Source: a virus. From it: DNA of 26,844 nt. Shown here piece by piece: positions 1 through 6,099 of this stretch (its first letter is position 1; the number at the start of each line of letters is the position of its first letter). The translations under genes were made by a program, and so were the position numbers. Under the pieces are notes generated by a model. It ran no database searches. It was given only the letters and a program-made list of their open reading frames with translations, and had not been told where the DNA came from. The DNA is taken from IMG/VR virus record IMGVR_UViG_3300044707_000467, positions 1-26,844 of that record. One strand, 5' to 3'.

Positions 1-212
1 TTTCCACGAAGCCCGCTTACATTTCCACTAATTAGGCTTACATCTCCACGAAGCCGCCTTACATTCCCACTAATTACGCTTACGTTCCCACTAATTGCGC
101 TTACATTTCCACTAATTGCGCTAGCATCTCCACTGATTCCGCTCACATCTCCAATTAACTTGCTTGTATCGCCTATTAATGTTTTAGGTTTTCTTGTTAA
201 TTTAGGTTTCAT
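1..212 (-). CDS. Heptad-repeat (xGDVSxx) protein, truncated by window edge
   Basis: The gene begins at the complement of 210-212 and runs off the left edge, so only 70 codons are visible. After an 11-residue leader (MKPKLTRKPKT) there are eight complete seven-residue units of the form [LI]-x-G-[DN]-[VAT]-S-x, plus the start of a ninth, all in perfect register. The leader is nearly identical to that of the gene immediately upstream (213..584), and the two are adjacent paralogues: the upstream TAA abuts this ATG. The Shine-Dalgarno AAGGAG lies inside the last codons of the upstream gene, implying translational coupling. Regular glycine and hydrophobic spacing suggests a beta-solenoid or similar repeat fold (inference). 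No function is assigned. The C-terminus is not visible. Confidence 0.75.
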   Translation of the reverse strand, partial: MKPKLTRKPKTLIGDTSKLIGDVSGISGDASAISGNVSAISGNVSVISGNVRRLRGDVSLISGNVSGLRG

Positions 213-584
213 TTACTCCTTCCCAATTAAATCTTTAATATCAATACCAGCTTCTCTTTCTTCTTGAGTAATCTCACACTTGTCTAAATCGCCGTATATT
301 TCACTTGCTCCACCGCGTAAGCCAGTTATATTTCCACTTAAACCGCCTACATTACCAAAAAGACTTGATGCATCTCCTTTTATCCCCGTTACATCTCCAC
401 GAAGCCCAGTCACATCACCAAAAAGCCCGCTCACATCTCCACGGATTCCGGTCATATCTCCACTAATTCCGTGTGCTTCTCCCCATAGCCTTGTTGCATC
501 CCCAAAAAGATTGCTTGTGTCGCCTGTTAGTTGGCTTGTATCGCCTATTAATGTTTTAGGGTTTCTTGCTAATTTAGGTTTCAT
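213..584 (-). CDS. Heptad-repeat (xGDVSxx) protein with acidic C-terminal cap
   Basis: This 123-residue protein has an 11-residue leader (MKPKLARNPKT), exactly 13 consecutive seven-residue units (residues 12-102, consensus [LI]-x-G-[DN]-[VAT]-[ST]-x) and a 21-residue tail, CEITQEEREAGIDIKDLIGKE without its last residue, rich in acidic residues. No unit is shifted or interrupted. The start has a strong Shine-Dalgarno (GGGGAGGA, about 6 nt upstream), and a leftward terminator sits just upstream at 599..630. Proteins of this appearance are familiar to me from phages and bacterial genomes as uncharacterised repeats (recollection, not a search). The regular Gly/hydrophobic pattern is compatible with a stacked beta-solenoid. 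It is not a pentapeptide-repeat protein because the period is seven. Function unknown; it may be a surface or binding protein. Confidence 0.8.
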   Translation of the reverse strand: MKPKLARNPKTLIGDTSQLTGDTSNLFGDATRLWGEAHGISGDMTGIRGDVSGLFGDVTGLRGDVTGIKGDASSLFGNVGGLSGNITGLRGGASEIYGDLDKCEITQEEREAGIDIKDLIGKE

Positions 585-598
585 TTATTCCTCCCCAA

Positions 599-630
599 TT
601 AAAAAAAGAGCTATGCTCATCACATAGCTC
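599..630 (-). terminator. Intrinsic terminator downstream of the DUF669 gene
   Basis: Perfect 8-bp arms, GAGCTATG at 608-615 and CATAGCTC at 623-630, enclose a 7-nt loop. On the minus strand the stem is followed by seven T residues (A run at 601-607). It would end leftward transcription of the Sak4/DUF669 operon just before the heptad-repeat genes. Those genes must then use readthrough or their own promoter; none is obvious in the short gap. Confidence 0.8.
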
Positions 631-640
631 CTTAGTTAAC

Positions 641-1189
641 TTACCAGTTAGGCTCACTCTTCCAAAACTCTCCATCTTGTGCCGGAGCTGGTGTTTCAAC
701 TAACTTGGGCGGCTCAATCAAAGCCTTTGGAGTCGGTAGCCACTTCTTAATGGTGTTCTTATCCTTTTGGATAACTTGTCCTTGTTGAGTGGTATACGGC
801 TTATCCTTCTCAACATCTACTTCGATATCTAACGGTTTATTGAGTAATGCCGTAAAGTCATTGTTTTTAAATATCATCACGGATTCAATTTGCCTCTTAT
901 CGGTTAAATTTGCAGCAATCGACCTACACAAAGCCGAAAGCTCCTCCATCGCTCGATTCTTAACTGCTGGTTTTTCATGCCCAATGTTAAAAAAGTCTGT
1001 TAGAGTATGACCATAATAATCTCCTAGAATGACCCCATAAGTTACGCGCAAGTGAAAACCTGCACTGCTTTTATTTTGGTATATATCAGCCGATTGAACC
1101 TGTACGGTATATCTACCTTTTGGGAGTACCTCGTTACTGCCGGACGTTCTCCCTAGTGCTGCTGTAATGTTAGTTAAATTAAATTCCAT
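641..1189 (-). CDS. DUF669-family protein, phage ssDNA-binding-like
   Basis: The 182-residue product resembles the DUF669 family of phage proteins, which commonly accompany AAA/RecA-like recombination ATPases and are thought to act in single-strand DNA binding during recombination. Visible traits are the N-terminal segment LPKGRYTVQVQSADIYQNKS, the beta-rich stretch GFHLRVTYGVILGDYYGHTL, and a low-complexity proline/acidic tail ending in FWKSEPNW, like the acidic tails of ssDNA-binding proteins. It lies 20 bp downstream of the Sak4-like ATPase on the same strand, a typical pairing. The start has an AAAGGGAT Shine-Dalgarno. A terminator follows the stop codon. The family call rests on motif memory and context. 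Confidence 0.7.
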   Translation of the reverse strand: MEFNLTNITAALGRTSGSNEVLPKGRYTVQVQSADIYQNKSSAGFHLRVTYGVILGDYYGHTLTDFFNIGHEKPAVKNRAMEELSALCRSIAANLTDKRQIESVMIFKNNDFTALLNKPLDIEVDVEKDKPYTTQQGQVIQKDKNTIKKWLPTPKALIEPPKLVETPAPAQDGEFWKSEPNW

Positions 1190-1209
1190 TGTTTTATCCC
1201 TTTATTATT

Positions 1210-1989
1210 TTAATTTTCTACTATTTTTTGAGTGTTTGAATTTGCTTTAATTAATGTTACCAATTCTCCCCAAAACTTAGACGGCTCACCTTCAGCAATT
1301 TTTAATTCATGCGGTAACTTATAACGATTTTTAGCGGCATAAGCTGGACGTTCTCCGGTATAGATTATCCGTTGACCATCTCCGAAAGCCTTAGTCTTAA
1401 TCGTACCGAAAGACCCCTCAGTCCTCATAACGCTCACATCATAGGTTAAAAAGAAAAGGCAATCACACCATTCAGAAAGGATAGCCGAAGCTCTTTTATT
1501 TAAATCTAATTGGAACCTCTCGTAACTATCTTGTCCCGGTAATTCAACTTTCCTCACTTGACTATGAGCAAGCAAAAAAACTACCATATTTTTAGCGCGT
1601 CTTAATGTATCTAACTTAAATACAATTTTTTCCCACTCAACCGCAGCCGCGTCATAGCCTCGACCATAAGGCACTGCGCTGATATCAGGCACGTTTAATT
1701 GCTCAGCAACATGCCGATGAACTAAGCGCTCAAGCCAATCAAGCGAATCGATAACAACTGTACCGTGTGTGTGTTCATTGTTTAATAAAAAATCTAGTAC
1801 ACCGATGAAATCGCTATACTTTGAAATTAAATCAGTAGCCGGAACGCTTAGATCCACTAGCCCATCCTCTAACTGTATAAATACAGGTAATGGAGTCTTA
1901 GACGCTAAAGTGGTTTTCCCAGCTCCTTGGATACCGTATAAAATAATTCTTGGCGGTAGTAATTTTCTATTTGCATTAAATGGTGACAT
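1210..1989 (-). CDS. Sak4-like / AAA_24 RecA-fold ATPase (phage recombinase)
   Basis: This P-loop ATPase probably acts as a Sak4-type single-strand annealing/recombination protein with the DUF669 partner downstream. Residues 19-27 (GIQGAGKTT) form Walker A. Residues 77-81 (TVVID) form Walker B, and VVFLLAHSQVRKVELPG resembles the strand and sensor region of this family. I placed the start at complement 1987-1989 (MSPFN) because GGAGGAG lies 4 nt upstream. A longer in-frame extension of 13 codons to 2028 would run through the palindromic promoter/operator and lacks a ribosome-binding site. The product is 259 residues. Expression probably starts from the divergent control region at 1990-2049. 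Confidence 0.8.
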   Translation of the reverse strand: MSPFNANRKLLPPRIILYGIQGAGKTTLASKTPLPVFIQLEDGLVDLSVPATDLISKYSDFIGVLDFLLNNEHTHGTVVIDSLDWLERLVHRHVAEQLNVPDISAVPYGRGYDAAAVEWEKIVFKLDTLRRAKNMVVFLLAHSQVRKVELPGQDSYERFQLDLNKRASAILSEWCDCLFFLTYDVSVMRTEGSFGTIKTKAFGDGQRIIYTGERPAYAAKNRYKLPHELKIAEGEPSKFWGELVTLIKANSNTQKIVEN

Positions 1990-2001
1990 GTTCTCCTCCG
2001 A

Positions 2002-2027
2002 TGTTGTATAAAATATAATATACAACA
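2002..2027. promoter_or_regulatory. Perfect palindrome in divergent promoter region (putative operator)
   Basis: TGTTGTATA at 2002-2010 and TATACAACA at 2019-2027 are perfect 9-bp inverted repeats around an 8-nt AT core. The element fills the 60-bp gap between the divergent Sak4-like and primase-helicase genes. It overlaps -10-like sequences on both strands: TATAAT at 2014-2019 on plus and TATATT on minus, the latter 17 nt from a weak TTGCAC. A dimeric repressor bound here could silence both transcripts. A related sequence occurs at 4338-4355. Confidence 0.65.
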
Positions 2028-2049
2028 AGTAAGAGGAGAGTGCAAGGGT

Positions 2050-4143
2050 ATGTTAACAGCTCAAGAGTTTTTAGAAAGGTTTAGAAGTTTGCATTGTTTT
2101 CAGATATTTGGAGACAATGCCGAAGCGAAAAAGACTATATTCCCTCGATGGTTTTTTAATACCTTTAATGAAGCAGAGAAGCAACTAAGAGAATTAAATA
2201 ATCGAGGCGGCGGTATTTTTTTTGTAGTAAATGAAACCGATGGACAAGGCAGAACAGAGAAGAACATTACAAAGATTACGAGCTGTTTTGTTGATTTAGA
2301 CGGCGCACCTTTAGACGCTGTTTTAAATTGCGAGATAATGCCTTCTATTGTGGTTGAGACTAGGCCAGGCCGTTATCATTGCTATTGGTTCGTGAAAGAC
2401 GTTAGCTTACAAGACTTTCCAGTTATTCAGTTAGCTTTAGCTCAGAAGTTTAACGGAGATAAGACCGTCAAGGATGTATGTAGGGTAATGAGAGTCCCTA
2501 CCTTTTACAATCAAAAAGATAATTCCTTTTTAGTTAGAGCGAAGAGCTTAAATAAAGATGTAATATCAGGCGACCAGTTAATTACTAAGCTAGAATTAAA
2601 CATTCACGCAAGTATTTCTGAGTATACAAAAACAACTGTAAAACTCTCTGAAACTCATTTAGTAGGAGAGGGAGAGCGTCATGAAACTTTGATGAAACTT
2701 GCTCGTAAATGGGCAGCAAAAGGGCTTGAAGAAAGCGAAATACTGGATATCTTAACTATAGCTAATAATAGATTTACGCCGCCATTACCGGCATCACGGT
2801 TTGAAGAAGAAGCACGTCGCATTATATCCACTGTCAAAAATTATGAAGGCGGTACCCTTGGCACTGTTCAGATTGTAAGCGATGAACCAGACGAGGAAGA
2901 GGAAGAGCACAAGATAGAGCTACCAGCTACGGCAATTACAGACGATATAGTAGCAAAGGCTCCTAACTTAGTAGGCGAGCTAGTCAAAGCAATAACAGAT
3001 AGTGCTATATTCCCGATTCCTATTTTAGCTTTACAAAGTGCTTTGGTGATTGTGTCAATGCTGAAGCGCAAAAACTATGTAGGATATTTTAACGGATTTT
3101 GTAACCTGTACACCATCGGCACCGGCTCTGCTGCGGGCGGTAAAGGTCATAACCTAAGCTGTGTCGATAGCATCCTAGCTGCGTGTGGTGCTGATGGGTA
3201 TACAGTTGGGAAGCTTGTGTCCAGTCCTTCAGTTAGTACCGCATTAAATAGGACAGGAGGATGCTCCTTGAGCATGATTGATGAAGCCGGTATTTATTTA
3301 AAGCCTTTATTAATAAATAGATATTCAGACAAAAACGCATTAGGGCTTAGGGAAACCCTAATGGTAATGTTTAATGCTAACAGGAAGGTGAGGGGGGCTG
3401 AATACAGCTCAAGACAAGGCGCAACCGAACGTTTAGACGTGCAGAGTCCATTTTTAAGTGTCTATGGTGTTACAACTCCTGAGACTTTTTATAGCAACAT
3501 TAGCGCAGAACACGCAGCCGATGGGTTTTTAAGTCGATGGCTTATATTTGAAAGCATTGAACCTGAACAGCGAAAAAGAAATTGGAGCGCAGGCAATAAA
3601 GAAATAGACATAAAGCTACTTGAAGAGCTGCAAAGAATCTCCAACATTCTTACCGCTAGGCCGATGAAACTTAAATTTACATCAGGAGGAGAGGATTTAT
3701 ATAGAGATATTATAAATTACTATGATAAAATAACCCAAGAAAAGAAAGATACTAACGAAGTAAGTATAAGAGGACGACAAGGTGAACACTTTGATAAATT
3801 GTGTACTATTTTATCTAATATTGATAATGAAACCAACATTGAGGCGATAGAGTATGCCAATAAATTAGTAATCGGATGCTCAGATACTTTATGTACTCAT
3901 CTAACGGATGAGAATTTACATAAAAGCTCGATAGGGGAAAAGACTGAGCAATTTATTAAGTTTTTAAAGTTAGGCGGTCGAAATGGACGCACAAAAACTG
4001 AAATATCAAAGCGAATGTATCACATACCAGCGAAAGAGCGCGAAGAGATTATGAATACTTTATTGGAAGGTAAAAGAGTCAAGGTATGGCAAAGGCCGAC
4101 ACGCACTGGACGGCTTGAAACAAGACTTAGATTTGTAAACTAA
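2050..4143 (+). CDS. Primase-helicase fusion (RepB-like primase + PriCT + DUF3987-like ATPase)
   Basis: This 697-residue replication protein would make primers and unwind DNA. The N-terminal third resembles archaeo-eukaryotic-type RepB primases: catalytic-looking DLD at 82-84, histidine at 110 in GRYHCYWFV, and RVMRVPTFYNQKD near 145-157. Residues about 206-266 match a primase C-terminal (PriCT_1-like) helical domain, with NNRFTPPLP. An acidic linker (278-288) leads to a DUF3987-type ATPase. It has the glycine-rich P-loop GTGSAAGGKGHN (357-368) and Walker B LSMIDEAG (D411, E412). The P-loop lysine is followed by glycine instead of the usual Ser/Thr. The C-terminal 60 residues look like a winged helix. 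Weak AAGGG plus a more distant GAGGAG precede the ATG. It is transcribed alone and ends at a terminator at 4164..4220. Confidence 0.8.
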   Translation: MLTAQEFLERFRSLHCFQIFGDNAEAKKTIFPRWFFNTFNEAEKQLRELNNRGGGIFFVVNETDGQGRTEKNITKITSCFVDLDGAPLDAVLNCEIMPSIVVETRPGRYHCYWFVKDVSLQDFPVIQLALAQKFNGDKTVKDVCRVMRVPTFYNQKDNSFLVRAKSLNKDVISGDQLITKLELNIHASISEYTKTTVKLSETHLVGEGERHETLMKLARKWAAKGLEESEILDILTIANNRFTPPLPASRFEEEARRIISTVKNYEGGTLGTVQIVSDEPDEEEEEHKIELPATAITDDIVAKAPNLVGELVKAITDSAIFPIPILALQSALVIVSMLKRKNYVGYFNGFCNLYTIGTGSAAGGKGHNLSCVDSILAACGADGYTVGKLVSSPSVSTALNRTGGCSLSMIDEAGIYLKPLLINRYSDKNALGLRETLMVMFNANRKVRGAEYSSRQGATERLDVQSPFLSVYGVTTPETFYSNISAEHAADGFLSRWLIFESIEPEQRKRNWSAGNKEIDIKLLEELQRISNILTARPMKLKFTSGGEDLYRDIINYYDKITQEKKDTNEVSIRGRQGEHFDKLCTILSNIDNETNIEAIEYANKLVIGCSDTLCTHLTDENLHKSSIGEKTEQFIKFLKLGGRNGRTKTEISKRMYHIPAKEREEIMNTLLEGKRVKVWQRPTRTGRLETRLRFVN

Positions 4144-4145
4144 CT

Positions 4146-4316
4146 TTATTCTGTATAAGATATAACGCTCCTAGGTCGTCTACCTGTATATATGTAGACG
4201 ATAGTAGCGTTTATTTTTTCTAAGTATGCAAAGCGTGATTCTTTGCTAGTCCGTGGGTTAGCTCGCGCATATTGAGTCAAGCTCCAACCATTTTTTAAAT
4301 TTAGTTTTTTGTCCAT
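4146..4316 (-). CDS. Small protein of unknown function (56 aa)
   Basis: The ORF starts at complement 4314-4316, preceded by GGGG about 6 nt upstream, and encodes a basic 56-residue product (MDKKLNLKNGWSLTQYARAN...). The W-S-L-T-Q-Y-A-R segment could be the first helices of a small DNA-binding fold, but this is only suggestive. It converges tail-to-tail with the primase-helicase gene with a 2-bp gap, and its last third contains the plus-strand terminator hairpin. It is separated from the other leftward small genes by a terminator, so it would need its own promoter. An AT-rich palindrome-like element at 4321..4359 lies directly upstream. Coding status is uncertain. Confidence 0.45.
   Translation of the reverse strand: MDKKLNLKNGWSLTQYARANPRTSKESRFAYLEKINATIVYIYTGRRPRSVISYTE
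4164..4220 (+). terminator. Intrinsic terminator of the primase-helicase gene
   Basis: A two-part stem is formed by AACGCT (4164-4169) with AGCGTT (4206-4211), and inside it CGTCTAC (4176-4182) with GTAGACG (4194-4200). It is followed by a T-rich tail, TATTTTTTC. It lies about 20 bp after the primase-helicase stop and inside the 3' half of the opposing small ORF. Confidence 0.8.
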
Positions 4317-4320
4317 TATT

Positions 4321-4359
4321 CCCCGTTGTTTTTAACTTATAATATACAGCAACAAGGGG
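4321..4359. promoter_or_regulatory. Imperfect inverted repeat with -10-like core (putative operator)
   Basis: CCCC-G-TTGTT at 4321-4330 pairs with AACAAGGGG at 4351-4359, leaving one bulged G. The centre contains TATAATATAC. The segment TATAATATACAGCAACAA (4338-4355) matches the right half of the 2002-2027 palindrome apart from three inserted bases, suggesting the same regulator could bind. It lies directly upstream of the 56-residue ORF on the minus strand. Confidence 0.4.
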
Positions 4360-4360
4360 C

Positions 4361-4402
4361 AAAAAAAAAGAGAATTAAACCTTTTTAAGGGCTTAATCCT
4401 CT
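4361..4402 (-). terminator. Intrinsic terminator of the leftward methyltransferase/small-gene operon
   Basis: AGAGAATTAA (4369-4378) pairs with TTAATCCTCT (4393-4402) with one mismatch. Inside it CCTT and AAGG extend the stem. On the minus strand the stem is followed by nine T residues (A run 4361-4369). It would end the operon running left from 7467. Confidence 0.8.
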
Positions 4403-4427
4403 AAAAAACTTACACAAGTAAGGTATT

Positions 4428-4577
4428 TTACCTTGCGAACTCTCTCTCTACACAACTAACAGCGATAACATCACATGAGCGAGCTAGTAGCTCCTTTCTA
4501 AACTCTTCTGCTCTTTCAAGCGAATCAGTCCTGAACACATAAACGTTACCCTCTTCTTTCCACGTTACTTTATACAT
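4428..4577 (-). CDS. Small protein of unknown function (49 aa)
   Basis: The ORF begins MYKVTWKEEGNVYVFRTDSL and ends EREFAR, with AGGGGA upstream at suitable spacing. Its start overlaps the last 8 nt of the upstream small gene, a normal coupled arrangement. A short N-terminal beta-like segment is followed by a charged amphipathic helix (ERAEEFRKELLARS) and two cysteines. It is the last gene of its operon, followed by the terminator at 4361..4402. I do not recognise a family. Confidence 0.6.
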   Translation of the reverse strand: MYKVTWKEEGNVYVFRTDSLERAEEFRKELLARSCDVIAVSCVEREFAR

Positions 4578-4779
4578 ATATCCCCTTACTATTTAAAATA
4601 CTAATTTTTAATTTGGTAATAGTTTTAAATACCCCGACTAGTGATTCTTGCCTGTTAAATAAAGCGTAGCCTCCTTCTACTTTATTAAAAAACCCCACAA
4701 TATCGCGATCCAATGTCACGCAAAACTTAAAATCTGGATGCGTAGTTTTTCTTGCACGCATACTCTGTAATCGTATCAC
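4570..4779 (-). CDS. Small protein of unknown function (69 aa), GTG start
   Basis: I place the start at a GTG (complement 4777-4779) because it overlaps the upstream stop as GTGA and has GGAG seven nt upstream. A TTG two codons earlier lies only one nt from that GGAG. The product begins MIRLQSMRARKTTHPDFKF and ends ILNSKGIYV. It is basic, with several beta-strand-like stretches (DFKFCVTLD, GYALFN, SLVGVFKTITKL). No family recognised. It sits inside a run of overlapping short genes, which supports it being real. Confidence 0.6.
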   Translation of the reverse strand: MIRLQSMRARKTTHPDFKFCVTLDRDIVGFFNKVEGGYALFNRQESLVGVFKTITKLKISILNSKGIYV

Positions 4780-4910
4780 TTGCAAACTCCAGCCATACTT
4801 TTTAGTTGCTCGACTGTAACCTTTAATTGCCTAGCAAGCTCTTTTAATGTTTCTTGGTCATTAATATCAACGCATTGTTTAACTAGCTCAATTAATTCTT
4901 TGGGATTCAT
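4776..4910 (-). CDS. Small helical protein of unknown function (44 aa)
   Basis: The ORF has one of the best ribosome-binding sites in the window (AGGAGG, 4 nt before ATG). It encodes MNPKELIELVKQCVDINDQE followed by TLKELARQLKVTVEQLKSMAGVCK. The second half resembles a short helix-turn-helix-like segment, but the protein is too short for a firm call. It is coupled to the next gene by GTGA overlap. It may be a small regulator or host-takeover peptide (inference). Confidence 0.65.
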   Translation of the reverse strand: MNPKELIELVKQCVDINDQETLKELARQLKVTVEQLKSMAGVCK

Positions 4911-4921
4911 AAGTCCTCCTA

Positions 4922-5029
4922 TTATGCCTTATACTTTTTAGATGCGTCCTTCTCTTTTTGGGATTCAGGTAAATTCTTTACTTTTTCATAAGCTGTAGTC
5001 ACTTGTTTTTTAGTAGGTTGTTTAGTCAT
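4922..5029 (-). CDS. Very small basic protein (35 aa)
   Basis: The ORF starts at complement 5027-5029 with GAGGGA upstream and encodes MTKQPTKKQVTTAYEKVKNL plus a lysine-rich tail ending KKYKA. It lies between the first methyltransferase and the next small gene, with 11 bp to the following start. No family is recognised. Composition (Lys, Gln, Glu; no Trp) is like short phage early proteins. The tight spacing and ribosome-binding site are the main support. Confidence 0.55.
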   Translation of the reverse strand: MTKQPTKKQVTTAYEKVKNLPESQKEKDASKKYKA

Positions 5030-5059
5030 GTTATCCCTCTTTTTATTGTTAATGTATTA

Positions 5060-6073
5060 TTATAACTCTGTAAGTAAAGGCATCTGAAAAGTTTGCATTC
5101 GTTTTTCTATAACTTTAAACCAATGAGGATCTAATTCGATCCCAATAGGAAACCTCTTTAATTTTTCGGCTGCAACTAAGGTCGAGCCACTTCCAGCAAA
5201 ACAATCAAGCACTATAGCACCGGGACGAGTCGAGGCACTAATAATGTTCTCAAGCATCGCTGCAGGTTTTTCACAAGGATGCCTTCTATAACAAATATGC
5301 ACTGCAGGAAACGTCCAAACATCCGTGAAAGGTACTTTTGCCGACACCGAAAAAGGACGGCGTAGGTCTTCATACTCGCGGCGTAAATCGTCATATTCAC
5401 GGCGTAGGTCGTCATATTCACGGCGTAGGTAGTCCCCACCGTTGGCATTAAATAATTGGCGTAAAGTTGCGTAATGTTTAGCTGTTGGCAAAATCCACTG
5501 TTTTTGAGCAAACCAGTGGGACGCCATTTGCGTATTAGTACACTCATCCACTTGTTGCAGCGTAATGTTTGCTTTTTGCCTTTCCCCGTCTAAATATGCT
5601 CGCAAAGGCTCAAAAATAAATCCTCGTAGCTCATCACATTTAGCTGCGTAGCCAGCTTCTCCCTTAGTAATGTTATCTGCTCCGTAATGTTCACAAAAAA
5701 TAATCCGCTCAGATTCTGGAAAATAATGCCGCATAGTTTCTTTGCAGTTTAATCTGCTCCAACTATAACCGTTTTTATTCCAAACGATATGATTTAATAC
5801 ATTAAATCTTTCTCCCAGCATCACCTCTACCCGTGCCGCCATTTTAGAGGAGGCGAAGCAATACAGCGAGCCATTAGGCTTTAAAATACGCTGCCATTGC
5901 TCCGCCACTTGGTCGAGCCATGCTAGAAATTGAGCCGGTTTATCCCACTGCCGATCCCAATAATCAGCCTTTACTTTAAAATAGGGTGGATCGGTTATAA
6001 TAGCGTCAACTGAATTGGCTTCCATCGAAGCCATAACCTCGAGGCAATCCCCGTGATGTAGTGTGTATGTCAT
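5060..6073 (-). CDS. DNA (adenine-N6 or cytosine-N4) methyltransferase, beta-class, with internal heptad tract
   Basis: This 337-residue S-adenosylmethionine-dependent DNA methyltransferase has catalytic motif IV DPPY (residues 28-31) near the N-terminus. The SAM-binding FAGSG follows near the C-terminus in VLDCFAGSGSTLVAAEKLKR, an order typical of the beta class. DPPY favours adenine-N6. The middle third, the presumed target-recognition region, contains seven-residue repeats LRREYDD encoded by 21-bp DNA repeats (5358..5435). The first 31 residues are almost identical to those of the methyltransferase encoded immediately upstream. No restriction endonuclease gene was recognised nearby, so it probably acts as an orphan enzyme protecting or marking phage DNA (inference). 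No clear Shine-Dalgarno precedes the ATG; the short gap from the upstream stop suggests coupled translation. Confidence 0.85.
   Translation of the reverse strand: MTYTLHHGDCLEVMASMEANSVDAIITDPPYFKVKADYWDRQWDKPAQFLAWLDQVAEQWQRILKPNGSLYCFASSKMAARVEVMLGERFNVLNHIVWNKNGYSWSRLNCKETMRHYFPESERIIFCEHYGADNITKGEAGYAAKCDELRGFIFEPLRAYLDGERQKANITLQQVDECTNTQMASHWFAQKQWILPTAKHYATLRQLFNANGGDYLRREYDDLRREYDDLRREYEDLRRPFSVSAKVPFTDVWTFPAVHICYRRHPCEKPAAMLENIISASTRPGAIVLDCFAGSGSTLVAAEKLKRFPIGIELDPHWFKVIEKRMQTFQMPLLTEL
5358..5435 (-). repeat. 3.7 tandem 21-bp repeats inside the methyltransferase
   Basis: Units start at 5358, 5379, 5400 and 5421 (last one partial). The 5400 unit reads CGGCGTAGGTCGTCATATTCA without its last base, with one to a few differences in the others. 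Each unit encodes one charged heptad, L-R-R-E-Y-[DE]-D, so gain or loss of units keeps the frame and changes the length of a probable alpha-helical spacer. Confidence 0.85.
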
Positions 6074-6099
6074 GTTTAGCTTTAAGTTGATGTATTAAA

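Noticed and set aside
1-580. Regular 21-bp direct repeats resembling a CRISPR or satellite array
   Set aside because: They have no spacers, vary mostly at codon positions that keep an amino-acid pattern, and form in-frame heptads of two genes with ribosome-binding sites.
280-627. 115-codon plus-strand frame over the heptad gene
   Set aside because: It is the antisense image of the repeats (Ser/Pro-rich), starts without a ribosome-binding site and crosses the terminator.
1990-2028. Upstream extension of the Sak4-like ATPase (13 extra codons)
   Set aside because: It would place coding sequence over the perfect palindrome and -10 elements and lacks a ribosome-binding site; the ATG at complement 1987-1989 has GGAGGAG.
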